A DNA stretch of 64,000 nt from Nitrospira japonica (GTDB taxonomy: Bacteria > Nitrospirota > Nitrospiria > Nitrospirales > Nitrospiraceae). Below are positions 43,897 through 54,062 of this stretch, one piece after another. Within the stretch, counting starts at the first letter, position 1, and each line of letters starts with the position of its first letter. Made by a program: the position numbers and the translations under genes. The stretch covers positions 2,296,876-2,360,875 of the forward strand of contig NZ_LT828648.1 in NCBI RefSeq assembly GCF_900169565.1. The letters run 5' to 3'. The notes under the pieces are model-generated. The model had not been told where the DNA came from, made no database searches, and saw only the letters and a program-made list of their open reading frames with translations.

Positions 43897-44598
43897 CTAG
43901 AGTCGATTGCCGGTCATGAGGTGGTAGGCATCATCGACCGTGTGCACTTCCTTCACGGCGATGTTGAGGTGAAGCGCCAGTTCGTTAAGATTCCATCCGG
44001 CATCGTGAAGTTGTCCGCCGGGAACCAGGACCGTGTGATACCCTTCCCGCTTTGCGGCGCGGATCTTGTCGGGGATTCCGCCGACGGTGCCGATCCTTCC
44101 GTCATGTTCCAGCGTGCCGGTCATGGCGATGCCGCGCTGGATTCGATCTCCTTTGAAGAGGGCGATGAAACCCACGGCCATGGCCGCACCGCCGCTCGGG
44201 CCGTCGCTTCCCACCGGCCGGTAGGCCGCCCCTCGCACCGTCACGGTGCCCCCGTGCGGGAAGCCGGAAGTCCGTTGCATCGCATAGGTAAAGGCCTGCG
44301 CCATTGCCCCGAGTTGAGTTTGCCCGAATCGCACGCCGCCCATCACGCATTGGAGTTGCGGCGGCGCCGGATCGCTCTTGCCGTCCCACGCCATAAGCAG
44401 CACCTCGAACACGCCCCGATCGTTTGCGTGAATCGCTCCCAACATCGGCAGCTCGACCGTGTGCTCGGCTGCAACGGGTAAAGGAAGTGCGGCCGGCATG
44501 AGGCCCAGACTGATTGCGAGCAGCAGCCCGATCCGGGGTAGTCGAAACGGCAGGTGCGGTGATCTTGATCCATTGAGAACTGCGTCCCGGCCTGTCAT
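43897..44598 (-). CDS. exported Lon-like (S16) serine protease domain protein
   Basis: A signal-type segment (IGLLLAISLGLMPAALPL) precedes a single Lon proteolytic domain: GSDGPSGGAAMAVGFIAL with the catalytic Ser, TGTLEHDGRIGTVGGIPDKI, and the catalytic Lys region PDKIRAAKREGYHTVLVP. There is no AAA+ domain, so it is a stand-alone S16 domain that works outside the cytoplasm. ATG 44598 has no ribosome binding site but a -10 box lies exactly 7 nt upstream, so a leaderless message is likely; the frame stays open further upstream but with poor sequence. Confidence 0.75.
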   Translation of the reverse strand: MTGRDAVLNGSRSPHLPFRLPRIGLLLAISLGLMPAALPLPVAAEHTVELPMLGAIHANDRGVFEVLLMAWDGKSDPAPPQLQCVMGGVRFGQTQLGAMAQAFTYAMQRTSGFPHGGTVTVRGAAYRPVGSDGPSGGAAMAVGFIALFKGDRIQRGIAMTGTLEHDGRIGTVGGIPDKIRAAKREGYHTVLVPGGQLHDAGWNLNELALHLNIAVKEVHTVDDAYHLMTGNRL

Positions 44599-44605
44599 GG
44601 GGGAA

Positions 44606-44633
44606 AGTGTAGCAACTTCCCACGGGGAGTAAA
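44606..44633 (-). promoter_or_regulatory. leaderless-type promoter of the Lon-like gene
   Basis: On the minus strand TTTACT (44633-44628), 16-nt spacer, TACACT (44611-44606), then 7 nt to the ATG at 44598. Confidence 0.5.
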
Positions 44634-44650
44634 GATAAAGGCTCGTCGCC

Positions 44651-44679
44651 TTGCCTTGCTTTCTGGCATCTCGTATAAG
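44651..44679 (+). promoter_or_regulatory. leaderless-type promoter of the pentapeptide-repeat gene
   Basis: TTGCCT (44651-44656), a 17-nt spacer and TATAAG (44674-44679), then 7 nt to the ATG at 44687. The same -10 box and spacing recur before scpA. Confidence 0.6.
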
Positions 44680-44686
44680 GGGCGGC

Positions 44687-45745
44687 ATGTGGATGCGCGC
44701 GCCCGTCGGAGTTCTGGCAGGCTGTCTGCTGTGGGTCTGCATGCCGGCCGTCGTATCGGCGGCATCGTGCCGGATCGATACGGCTTCTGATCGAGCCTCA
44801 TCCACTTTGAAAAAGCGGCTCAGTTCGGACTGCACCGAGCATGACCGTGAACGGTATAAGGTCCAAGCCGTTGAAGTGCTGGCCGCCATCAAGCAAGGGA
44901 AATCGATTGATCTCGCCGGGGTGGTGATCGAGGGCGATCTGCGCTTGGATGAACTCCATCTCGGGGCCCTTCCTCCCGGGAGCGAACGTCAGCCAATCGA
45001 TCCGGCAAGCACTGCGCGCGTGGTTCCCGGTGCTCTGTCGGTGACGCATTCAATCGTTCGCGGGGCGGTGCGGCATGGAACGGAGCGGGACGCGCTGATC
45101 GTCAAGGGAGCCGTCGACCTGAGTGGGACACGGTTCGAACGAACGGTCGATTTGTCCCACGCGGAGTTTCTGCAGCCGGTGACGCTCTCGGATGCCGTGT
45201 GTGTCCGGGAATGTTACTTCGTCCGGGCCGGGTTTCTCCGGGGCCTGACGGCCGAGGGCACGGCGTTCGGTCCTCACACCAGATTTCATCGCGCACGGTT
45301 TCACGACCGGGCGGCGTTCCGGAACGCACGGTTCAACGGGCTCGCGGAGTTCCTCGAGGTCGAATTTCACCCGGACGCCGATTTCACCGGATCGGCATTC
45401 GCATCCGGAACCGGATTTTCCGGGAGTGTCTTTCACGGCGTAGCGGATTTTTCCGGCGCGCGGTTCGAACGGGAGGCATTTTTCACCTTCACGCGCTTCG
45501 AAGGCGACGCCAGGTTTCGGGGCACGGTCTTCCGCGCGATCGCGGATTTCGACGACGCGCGCTTCGCCGGGCGCGACGAATTCTCCGGCACGGTCTTCGA
45601 ACAAGAGGCCAAATTCGCCAGGGTCACGCGCCGGGATCAGCCGCCGGCGCCCGGAGGCCAGGACCGGCCGATGCAGTACGGGATCACCCTGACCTTGCTC
45701 GTCATCAGCGCCGCGCTGATCGCCTATCTGATCCGATCCCGATGA
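44687..45745 (+). CDS. exported pentapeptide-repeat-like protein with C-terminal membrane anchor
   Basis: A signal peptide (VGVLAGCLLWVCMPAVVSA) is followed by an N-terminal helical part. A long array then has Phe or Leu every five residues (FSGARFEREAFFTFTRFEGD style, residues about 165-320), the pattern of pentapeptide right-handed quadrilateral helices. The last 20 residues (ITLTLLVISAALIAYLI) form a membrane anchor. Function unknown; such repeats are usually scaffolds. Divergent from the Lon-like gene, with both promoters in the 88-bp gap. Confidence 0.72.
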   Translation: MWMRAPVGVLAGCLLWVCMPAVVSAASCRIDTASDRASSTLKKRLSSDCTEHDRERYKVQAVEVLAAIKQGKSIDLAGVVIEGDLRLDELHLGALPPGSERQPIDPASTARVVPGALSVTHSIVRGAVRHGTERDALIVKGAVDLSGTRFERTVDLSHAEFLQPVTLSDAVCVRECYFVRAGFLRGLTAEGTAFGPHTRFHRARFHDRAAFRNARFNGLAEFLEVEFHPDADFTGSAFASGTGFSGSVFHGVADFSGARFEREAFFTFTRFEGDARFRGTVFRAIADFDDARFAGRDEFSGTVFEQEAKFARVTRRDQPPAPGGQDRPMQYGITLTLLVISAALIAYLIRSR

Positions 45746-45785
45746 GTGGAATGGCTCCCGCCGACCACAACTAATAGGCAGAGGC

Positions 45786-45814
45786 TTGCTCCAATCTCCC
45801 AAAGCTGGTATAAG
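45786..45814 (+). promoter_or_regulatory. leaderless-type promoter of scpA
   Basis: TTGCTC (45786-45791), 17-nt spacer, TATAAG (45809-45814), then 7 nt to the GTG at 45822. Confidence 0.6.
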
Positions 45815-45821
45815 GCGGCTT

Positions 45822-46619
45822 GTGGATAACCAGCTCGAAGGAGCCGGTCAAACCGAGCTCCCATACCAGGTTCGCATCGAGAATTTCGAGGGGCCGCTCG
45901 ATCTTCTGCTGCATCTCATCAAGAAGAGCGAGATCAATATCTATGACATTCCCATCGCGCTGATCACCGGCCAGTACCTCGACTACCTCGAAACGATGAC
46001 CGAGTTGAATCTCTCCGTTGCGGGGGAGTTTCTGGTCATGGCCGCCACGCTGCTCCAGATCAAGTCGAAGATGCTGCTGCCGGTCGACGAAACCGTGAAG
46101 GACGAGGATGACGGGCCGGATCCGCGCGAGGAACTCGTGCGGCGGTTGCTCGAATACAAGAGCTACAAGGATGCCGCCCGCCAGCTGGACTCGCAGGAGC
46201 GCATGTGGCGGGAAATCTATACCAGGGCTCCGGCGCCGCAGGAAGAAGAAGGGCCCGCGGGAGAAGAGACGCTGGACGACGTGAGCCTGTTCGATCTGGT
46301 GGACGCGCTGCAGGGAATACTCAATCGGAATCCCGGCAAGTCGCTCATGGAAATCATCCCCGACAACCTCACGGTTCGCGACCGGATGAACACGATTCTT
46401 GAGGCGCTGGAGGGACGGGAGTCGGTGAGCTTCGCGGCGCTGTTCGAGGCGTCGTCGCACCGGCTGGTGATCATCGTCACGTTTCTTGCGCTGTTGGAAT
46501 TGATCAGACTGCGGACGGCCCGTGTGTACCAGCCGGAAAATTTCGGGCCGATCCTGGTCTCGCGCAATTTCTCGTTGGTGCCGGAACCGGCGGAACTGGA
46601 CGATTCGGAATGGAGGTAA
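45822..46619 (+). CDS. scpA: segregation and condensation protein A
   Basis: ScpA is the kleisin subunit of the SMC-ScpA-ScpB condensin. The 265-residue protein has the family N-terminus VRIENFEGPLDLLLHLIKK and YDIPIALITGQYLDYLE, and a C-terminal winged helix (FLALLELIRLRTARVYQPE). The start GTG 45822 fits a promoter 7 nt upstream; a TTG at 45786 would lie inside that promoter's -35 box. scpB begins 2 bp after its stop. Confidence 0.93.
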   Translation: MDNQLEGAGQTELPYQVRIENFEGPLDLLLHLIKKSEINIYDIPIALITGQYLDYLETMTELNLSVAGEFLVMAATLLQIKSKMLLPVDETVKDEDDGPDPREELVRRLLEYKSYKDAARQLDSQERMWREIYTRAPAPQEEEGPAGEETLDDVSLFDLVDALQGILNRNPGKSLMEIIPDNLTVRDRMNTILEALEGRESVSFAALFEASSHRLVIIVTFLALLELIRLRTARVYQPENFGPILVSRNFSLVPEPAELDDSEWR

Positions 46620-46621
46620 GC

Positions 46622-47494
46622 ATGAGCGAGACCGAACTGCAGGAAAGCGGGAATATGGAACGGCCGGAGGCGGCCGCTTCCGAGCAGACCGGTCCGAGTA
46701 CGGAGGAGGCGGTCGTTGCGCCGGATGCGGTCGCGGCTCACGCTTCCGATCAGATGGAGCTCACCGCGATTCTTGAAGCCCTGCTGTTCGTTTCCGGCGA
46801 GCCGATGCCGCTCGCCCGTCTGGCGACGACCATCGGGACCGTCTCCAAAGCGGAAGTGCAGCAGGCCCTCAACAATCTCCGGGAGCAATTGGCGCACGAC
46901 GGCAGGGGGATCCAACTGGTCCAAGTCGCCGGAGGCTATCGGCTTGCCACGAAGGCGGATTGCGCGCCCTGGCTCAAACGGTTGGAGAAGGCCAAAACGG
47001 CTCAGCGGCTTTCGCGATCGGCGCTCGAATCGCTGGCGATCATCGCATACAAGCAGCCGCTGGTTCGTGCGGAGGTCGAAGAAATCCGCGGCGTGGAAAC
47101 CTCCGGCGTCATTCGGACGCTGCTGGAGCGGAAACTCGTTCGTATCGTCGGACGGAAGGAAGTGCCGGGCCGGCCGATCATGTACGGCACCACCAAATAT
47201 TTCCTCGAGCATTTCGGCTTGCAGGACCTCAGCCAACTCCCGCCGCTTCGCGAGTTCAAGGAACTGGGTGAGGCGGAGCAGGCCATGTTGCCCATCGAAG
47301 ACGTGACGATCGTCGGCGAGCAGCAAGCGGAACCAGCCGACTCAGAGTCTCCCTCCGAGTCCCTTGCCGAGTCTTCTTCAGATTCGCCTTCCGATTCCAT
47401 GGAACCAGCGCCGTTTCAGTCCGAGGAAGGAGAGATGGCAATGGTCGCCGGAAGCGATCACACGTTCGCGGGTGAATCGGTCGACCAGGTCTAG
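46622..47494 (+). CDS. scpB: segregation and condensation protein B
   Basis: ScpB binds ScpA and helps regulate SMC. Two winged helices are visible: ILEALLFVSGEPMPLARLA near 50 and LSRSALESLAIIAYKQPLVR near 130, with GRPIMYGTTKYFLEHFGL near 190. Acidic, Ser/Glu-rich extensions at both ends (about 45 and 65 residues) make it longer than typical ScpB. GGAGGT inside the scpA stop region selects the ATG at 46622 over an upstream in-frame ATG. Confidence 0.93.
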   Translation: MSETELQESGNMERPEAAASEQTGPSTEEAVVAPDAVAAHASDQMELTAILEALLFVSGEPMPLARLATTIGTVSKAEVQQALNNLREQLAHDGRGIQLVQVAGGYRLATKADCAPWLKRLEKAKTAQRLSRSALESLAIIAYKQPLVRAEVEEIRGVETSGVIRTLLERKLVRIVGRKEVPGRPIMYGTTKYFLEHFGLQDLSQLPPLREFKELGEAEQAMLPIEDVTIVGEQQAEPADSESPSESLAESSSDSPSDSMEPAPFQSEEGEMAMVAGSDHTFAGESVDQV

Positions 47495-47654
47495 CCTTTA
47501 CCCATCTGCCGATTCGACTGCACCCGTCGCGTGAGCACCGTGCCTTCCTTATTTTAGCTTTCTCTGTCTTTCGGACCGTGAACACGGTTAACCCTCGATT
47601 GCGCGGCGTCGAGCGAGGGCCTTCTGAAGCCGTGCGCTCCGCGGGCAGGAGGGT

Positions 47655-47671
47655 GACCGTGTCGCACGGTC
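47655..47671. promoter_or_regulatory. perfect short inverted repeat upstream of the NHL gene promoter
   Basis: GACCGTG-tcg-CACGGTC (7-bp arms) ends 10 bp before the -35 box of the NHL-repeat gene. It could be an operator or a small hairpin terminator for upstream transcription. Confidence 0.4.
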
Positions 47672-47681
47672 GTATCTCGTC

Positions 47682-47711
47682 TTGACTCTCTTTCCGCCGC
47701 TTTGCTAGACT
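47682..47711 (+). promoter_or_regulatory. promoter of the NHL-repeat gene
   Basis: TTGACT (47682-47687), 18-nt spacer, TAGACT (47706-47711). The ATG used is 75 nt downstream. Confidence 0.5.
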
Positions 47712-47786
47712 CCTCAGTCTTCTTCTAAGTTATTGAAAGAGGCTGGTTCTTCGCTTCATGCGCTGCTGTCACACGAGGCAATATTT

Positions 47787-50753
47787 ATGATTAAAGCATG
47801 GCTCTTAGACGAGATGTTCCGGTTTGATCGCGCGCCGCTGTCGGCGGAGGGAAATCCGGGCGAGTGGGGCGCCGGCGATTCGATCGCCGAAGAAGAGGAG
47901 TTGCCGCCGGCACCGGCCAATGTTGCCGTCAAAGCGGGCAACGGACGGCTCACCGTGACCTGGGATCCCGTTCCGGACGCCATGTACTACAACCTGTATT
48001 TCCAAACCACCAAGGGCGTCCAGATCAAGTTTTCGGAGCTCACCAGGCCGATTGCCAGCGCGGACGATTTCAAGGCCGTCATCGGCGTGAAGAAGGACAA
48101 GGGGACTTGTCTTGAAGGCGCGCAATCGCCGTTCGTGCACGACGATCTGGCCAACGGGACCTGCTATCACTACGTCGTGACGGTGGTGACGCCCAAGGGC
48201 GAAAGTCTCGAATCGCAGGAAGTCATGGCGATTCCCGCGCCCTACCTGCTCGCCATGAACATCGGCGCGGAGGGGGTGGACGACGGAGAATTCAGCTCGC
48301 CGACCGGAATCGCGCTGGACAAAGAAGGCAACATCTACGTCGCGGATACCGACAACCATTCGATCCAGAAATTCGACAAGACCGGAAAGTTCATCGCGCG
48401 CTGGGGCGGAGAGCCCTCGTCGCAGGAGGGCAGCTTCTACTACCCGCGCGGGCTCGCGGTCGGCGCGAACGACACCTTATATGTTTCCGACAGCGGCAAT
48501 AACCGGGTGCAGAAGTTCGATCTCGAGGGCAACGCCATGCAGGCCTGGGGCAAGTTCGGCTTTGCCTGGCGCGGCGCCGAGATGGGCGTCTTCGACGTGC
48601 CCTGGGGCGTGGCGACCGACCAGGAGGGCAACCTCTACGTGTCGGACACGAGCAATTCCAGAATCCAGAAGTTCAAGGCCGACGGAACGCCCCTGCTGAA
48701 ATGGGGACGGGACGGCAGCTTCGACGGAGCATTTTTCTTTCCCCGCGGGGTCGCGGTCGATTTCGTCGGCAACATCTTCGTCGCGGACGAGAGCAACAAC
48801 CGCATCCAGAAGTTCGACGCGCGGGGCAGTTTCCTGTCCAAGTGGGGCCGCGAGGGCTCTGGGCCCGGCCAGTTCAAGGCGCCATGGGGCGTGGCCTGCG
48901 ACGCGGTCGGCAACGTCTACGTCGTCGATACCGGCAATCACCGGATCCAAAAGTTCGACGGCAACGGAACGTTCCTCTGCGCATGGGGTAATCGCGGAAA
49001 GACGGAGGGGCAGTTCAATTTCCCCTATGGGATCGCGGTCGACAAGGAAGGGTGCGTCTACGTCGTCGACAGCGGAAACAACCGGGTGCTCAAGTACGTC
49101 CCGACCGACGAGGAACTGAGTCGGGGCAACGAGACTCCCGCCGCACAGGAGTCGGTCGAGGCTCCAGCACCGCACAGCGTCGTGGTCAAGGCCGGTGATA
49201 CGGAAATCTTCGTGAGCTGGATGGAAGTACCGCGGGCCGTGTCCTACAACCTCTACTTCAACACCACGCAAGGGGTGGCCAAACAGACCGGCACGAAGAT
49301 CGAGGGCGTGACCAATCCGTTCACGCACACGGGCCTGACCAACGATACGCCATACTTTTACGCCGTCGCGGCTGTGTTCGAAAACGGAACGGAGAGCGAG
49401 CTGTCGGCTGAAGTCACTGCGATGCCGGTCCTCATCGACGTTACGGCTCCGCAGAACCCCTACGCCGTCATCAACCACGGCGCTTTCATGACGAATTCGC
49501 CGGAAGTGGTGGTGACGATTTCGGCCAACGACGTCGATACGGGCGTCGGCGCCTATTTCATCTCCGAAGCGCCCCTGACTCCCATGGGGGGCACGCCCGG
49601 CTGGGTCGACGTCACGCCGGCGCTGAAGTTCGGAGCGACGATTCCCTTCATTCTCTCGCTGGGCGACGGACCCAAAACGATCTACGTCTGGTTCAAGGAT
49701 ATCGGTGGCAACGTCTCCACGCCGGCCTCGGCCACCATTTTAGTCAATACGTCGGGCTACCTCTGCGTGGCCAAGTGGGGCCGGCCCGGCCGGGGCGCGT
49801 CCTTGCTGCACGGCGGCGAGTTCATGGCGCCGATGTACGGCATGGCGGTGGACCAGCAAGGATCGCTGTTCGTCGTCGACAACGGAAACAACCGGATCCA
49901 AAAATTCGACAACACCGGCAACTTCATCATCCTCTGGGGAAATTTCGGCTCGGCCAACTCGAATTTTCACAATCCCACCGGCATCGCCTGCGACGGCAAG
50001 GGCGATGTCTGGGCGGTGGACACCAACAACCACCGGGTTCAGAAATTCGACGGCAAGCTGGGCGGCTACATTATGAAATTCGGTTCCAGGGGGAACGGCG
50101 AGGGACAGTTCAATTCGCCGTGGGGCATTGCGGTCGACCGGGTGCGCGGCTACGTGTACGTCGTCGACAGCGCCAACTTCCGCGTGCAGAAGTTCGATAT
50201 GGCCGGCGAGTTCGTCATGTCGTGGGGCAGCTTCGGCAACGGCGACGGCCAGTTCTATTTCCCGAGGGGCGTGGCGGTCGATCAATCGGACGGATCGGTC
50301 TACGTCGTCGACATGGGCAACCATCGGGTGCAGAAGTTCGACACCAGCACCAACGTCCTCCCTCAATTGCTGACCAAGTGGGGAGGCAGCTCGGAGCCCG
50401 GGCACGCCAGCAGCCAGTTGGCCCAGGAGGCGGGACAATTGCGGTCGCCCTGGGGCGTGGCCGTCGACGGAGCGGGCGACGTGTACGTCACCGATACGGG
50501 CAACCATCGGGTGGAAAAATTCGATAAGGAAGGCAATTTCATCACCCAGTGGGGCGGGTACGGCAACGGGGACGGGCAGTTCAATTTTCCGTACGGACTT
50601 GCGGTCGACGCGAAAGGCAGTGTGTTCGTCGTGGACAGCGGAAACACGCGGGTGCAGCAGTTCATGCCGTCCGACGAAGGCAGCGAGCGGCTGCAGGAGG
50701 AATCCGAGGCGGCGGCTGAAATTGCGAAGGCGCAGGGCGCCACGAGCGCCTAG
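47787..50753 (+). CDS. large protein with two FN3 domains and twelve NHL repeats
   Basis: The 988-residue protein has an FN3 domain (about 35-150), six NHL repeats (about 165-440), a second FN3 domain (about 460-550), an Ig-like region (about 555-660) and six more NHL repeats (about 665-960). NHL units read like GNIYVADTDNHSIQKFDKTG, GNVYVVDTGNHRIQKFDGNG and GDVYVTDTGNHRVEKFDKEG. Six repeats per block suggest two six-bladed propellers, as in extracellular binding proteins. No signal peptide is visible at the N-terminus, so location is unclear. ATG 47787 is preferred to a TTG at 47733. Repeat blocks are similar enough that gene conversion is possible. Confidence 0.88.
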   Translation: MIKAWLLDEMFRFDRAPLSAEGNPGEWGAGDSIAEEEELPPAPANVAVKAGNGRLTVTWDPVPDAMYYNLYFQTTKGVQIKFSELTRPIASADDFKAVIGVKKDKGTCLEGAQSPFVHDDLANGTCYHYVVTVVTPKGESLESQEVMAIPAPYLLAMNIGAEGVDDGEFSSPTGIALDKEGNIYVADTDNHSIQKFDKTGKFIARWGGEPSSQEGSFYYPRGLAVGANDTLYVSDSGNNRVQKFDLEGNAMQAWGKFGFAWRGAEMGVFDVPWGVATDQEGNLYVSDTSNSRIQKFKADGTPLLKWGRDGSFDGAFFFPRGVAVDFVGNIFVADESNNRIQKFDARGSFLSKWGREGSGPGQFKAPWGVACDAVGNVYVVDTGNHRIQKFDGNGTFLCAWGNRGKTEGQFNFPYGIAVDKEGCVYVVDSGNNRVLKYVPTDEELSRGNETPAAQESVEAPAPHSVVVKAGDTEIFVSWMEVPRAVSYNLYFNTTQGVAKQTGTKIEGVTNPFTHTGLTNDTPYFYAVAAVFENGTESELSAEVTAMPVLIDVTAPQNPYAVINHGAFMTNSPEVVVTISANDVDTGVGAYFISEAPLTPMGGTPGWVDVTPALKFGATIPFILSLGDGPKTIYVWFKDIGGNVSTPASATILVNTSGYLCVAKWGRPGRGASLLHGGEFMAPMYGMAVDQQGSLFVVDNGNNRIQKFDNTGNFIILWGNFGSANSNFHNPTGIACDGKGDVWAVDTNNHRVQKFDGKLGGYIMKFGSRGNGEGQFNSPWGIAVDRVRGYVYVVDSANFRVQKFDMAGEFVMSWGSFGNGDGQFYFPRGVAVDQSDGSVYVVDMGNHRVQKFDTSTNVLPQLLTKWGGSSEPGHASSQLAQEAGQLRSPWGVAVDGAGDVYVTDTGNHRVEKFDKEGNFITQWGGYGNGDGQFNFPYGLAVDAKGSVFVVDSGNTRVQQFMPSDEGSERLQEESEAAAEIAKAQGATSA

Positions 50754-50776
50754 GTCTCGTCGGGGTGCAACCATAG

Positions 50777-52276
<1,500 letters not shown>

Positions 52277-52291
52277 GCACGGGAGCGAATG

Positions 52292-52396
52292 GCGTATAGC
52301 GCATAGCAGATAGCTTAATCGCCGGATATCGATTTCCCTCGCCTGCCCAATGTTTTTCTTTCTGCGACTATCCGCCAATAGCTATAAGCCATACGC
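52292..52396. repeat. palindromic element with 7-nt repeats between guaB and guaA
   Basis: The left arm GCGTATAGCGCATAGCAGATAGCT (given here in two parts: GCGTATAGCGCATAGC and AGATAGCT) has ATAGC every 7 nt. The right arm, AGCTATAAGCCATACGC (52380-52396), is its inverted copy lacking one 7-nt unit. Inner arms CGCCGGATATCG (52320-52331) and CGACTATCCGCC (52365-52376) also pair. The whole forms a 105-bp imperfect palindrome directly before guaA. Confidence 0.65.
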
Positions 52397-52407
52397 TCTT
52401 CTCAATC

Positions 52408-53964
52408 ATGGAACTCTGGCACAATAGGATCCTCGTTCTCGACTTCGGGTCGCAATACACCCAATTGATCGCGCGCCGTATTCGCGAGGCCGAGGTCTAC
52501 TCTCAAATCCTTCCCTGCACGGTGCCGCTGGCGACGATTCTGGCCTATCGCCCTCAAGGGATCGTGTTGTCCGGAGGTCCGTCGAGCGTTTACGAGAAGA
52601 AGGCGCCGACCGTCCAGAAGGAATTGTTCGACCAGGGCATTCCCATCCTCGGCATTTGTTACGGCATGCAGCTGGTCACGCACCTGTCCGGCGGCGAAGT
52701 CGCCCGGTCCAAGCACCGGGAGTTCGGCCGCGCCGATTTGATGATCGACGACCCGGGCGGGCTGTTCCGCGGCATCGGCGGGGACGGGGCGACGACGGTG
52801 TGGATGTCCCACGGCGATCGCATCGAGCGGATGCCGCCCGGCTTCCGGTCCATCGCCCATACGGACAATTCTCCCATCGCGGCGATGAAGCGCGAAGATG
52901 CCACGCGCCGGATCTATTGCCTGCAGTTTCATCCCGAGGTCGCGCACACGCCCGAAGGGGCAACGCTCCTTCGCAACTTCGTCTACGACATCTGCGGCTG
53001 CAAACCGACCTGGACGATGCGGTCTTATGCGGACAGTGCGGTCGAGGACATCCGGCGGCAGGTCGGCACGTCCCGCGTCATCTGCGCGTTGAGCGGAGGC
53101 GTCGATTCGTCGGTGGCGGCCGCGTTGACGCATCGGGCAATCGGCGACCAGTTGACCTGTATCTTCGTCGACAACGGCCTGCTGAGAACGGGCGAGCGGG
53201 ACCAAGTCCAGAAGACGTTCGCCTCGCAGCTGCACCTGGATCTTCGGATTCTCGACCGGACCAAGCCATTTCTGGCCGCGTTGAAGAACGTGACCGATCC
53301 GGAGCGAAAGCGGAAGATCATCGGCCGGTTGTTCATCAAGAGTTTCGAGGCGGAATCCAAGAAGCTGAAGAACATCAAATATCTGGTACAGGGGACGCTG
53401 TACCCGGACGTAATCGAGAGCGTCAGCTTCAAGGGACCGTCCGCGACCATCAAGACTCATCACAACGTCGGCGGCCTGCCCGCGCGCATGCGCCTGAAGT
53501 TGATCGAACCGCTGCGCGAACTCTTCAAGGACGAAGTGCGGGTGCTGGGAAAAGAACTGGGTCTGCCGGACGAGATTATCTGGCGGCAGCCGTTCCCCGG
53601 TCCCGGTCTCGCGATCCGGATTCTGGGATCGGTGACGAAAGAGCGGTTGATGATTCTGCGAGGGGCGGAAACCATCGTCGATCAGGAAATCAGGAGCGCC
53701 GGACTCTACCGCGAAATCTGGCAGGCCTTCGCGGTGTTGCTGCCCATCCGGACGGTCGGCGTCATGGGCGACCAGCGGACTTACGAACATGTCGTGGCGA
53801 TCCGCGCCGTCACCAGTCTCGACGGGATGACAGCCGATTGGGCGAAGATTCCGAACGAGGTGCTGGGCCGCATGTCGAACCGCATCATCAACGAAGTGAA
53901 GGGCGTGAACCGGGTCGTCTACGACATCAGCTCGAAACCTCCCAGCACCATAGAATGGGAGTAA
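52408..53964 (+). CDS. guaA: GMP synthase (glutamine-hydrolysing)
   Basis: GuaA aminates XMP to GMP. The glutaminase domain (1-195) has [11 protein letters not shown] (catalytic Cys) and [10 protein letters not shown] (His, Glu). The ATP pyrophosphatase domain has [16 protein letters not shown] near 230, and the C-terminal dimerisation domain ends with KPPSTIEWE. Length 518 is normal. No ribosome binding site is visible before the ATG, which lies 11 bp after a palindromic element. Another palindromic element follows the stop directly. Confidence 0.96.
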   Translation: MELWHNRILVLDFGSQYTQLIARRIREAEVYSQILPCTVPLATILAYRPQGIVLSGGPSSVYEKKAPTVQKELFDQGIPILGICYGMQLVTHLSGGEVARSKHREFGRADLMIDDPGGLFRGIGGDGATTVWMSHGDRIERMPPGFRSIAHTDNSPIAAMKREDATRRIYCLQFHPEVAHTPEGATLLRNFVYDICGCKPTWTMRSYADSAVEDIRRQVGTSRVICALSGGVDSSVAAALTHRAIGDQLTCIFVDNGLLRTGERDQVQKTFASQLHLDLRILDRTKPFLAALKNVTDPERKRKIIGRLFIKSFEAESKKLKNIKYLVQGTLYPDVIESVSFKGPSATIKTHHNVGGLPARMRLKLIEPLRELFKDEVRVLGKELGLPDEIIWRQPFPGPGLAIRILGSVTKERLMILRGAETIVDQEIRSAGLYREIWQAFAVLLPIRTVGVMGDQRTYEHVVAIRAVTSLDGMTADWAKIPNEVLGRMSNRIINEVKGVNRVVYDISSKPPSTIEWE

Positions 53965-54048
53965 CGTGAATCGTGAAGCGTCGCTCGTGAAGCGTGAAGC
54001 ACAATCGTCGTCGATCCTGCGAACGACGAGATGCGAGATACGCTTCAC
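53965..54048. repeat. 7-nt tandem repeats and hairpin after guaA
   Basis: Starting at the base after the guaA stop, five 7-nt units follow: CGTGAAT, CGTGAAG, CGTCGCT, CGTGAAG, CGTGAAG (53965-53999). The end of the array pairs with GCTTCAC (54042-54048), and TCGTCGT (54005-54011) pairs with ACGACGA (54023-54029), giving a branched hairpin. It may also serve as a guaA terminator, though no T-run follows. Confidence 0.65.
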
Positions 54049-54062
54049 AAAGAAGAAGTAAA

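Noticed and set aside
52402-54048. 548-residue minus-strand open frame opposite guaA
   Set aside because: It is antisense to a complete guaA gene. The long frame results from GC-rich codon bias.
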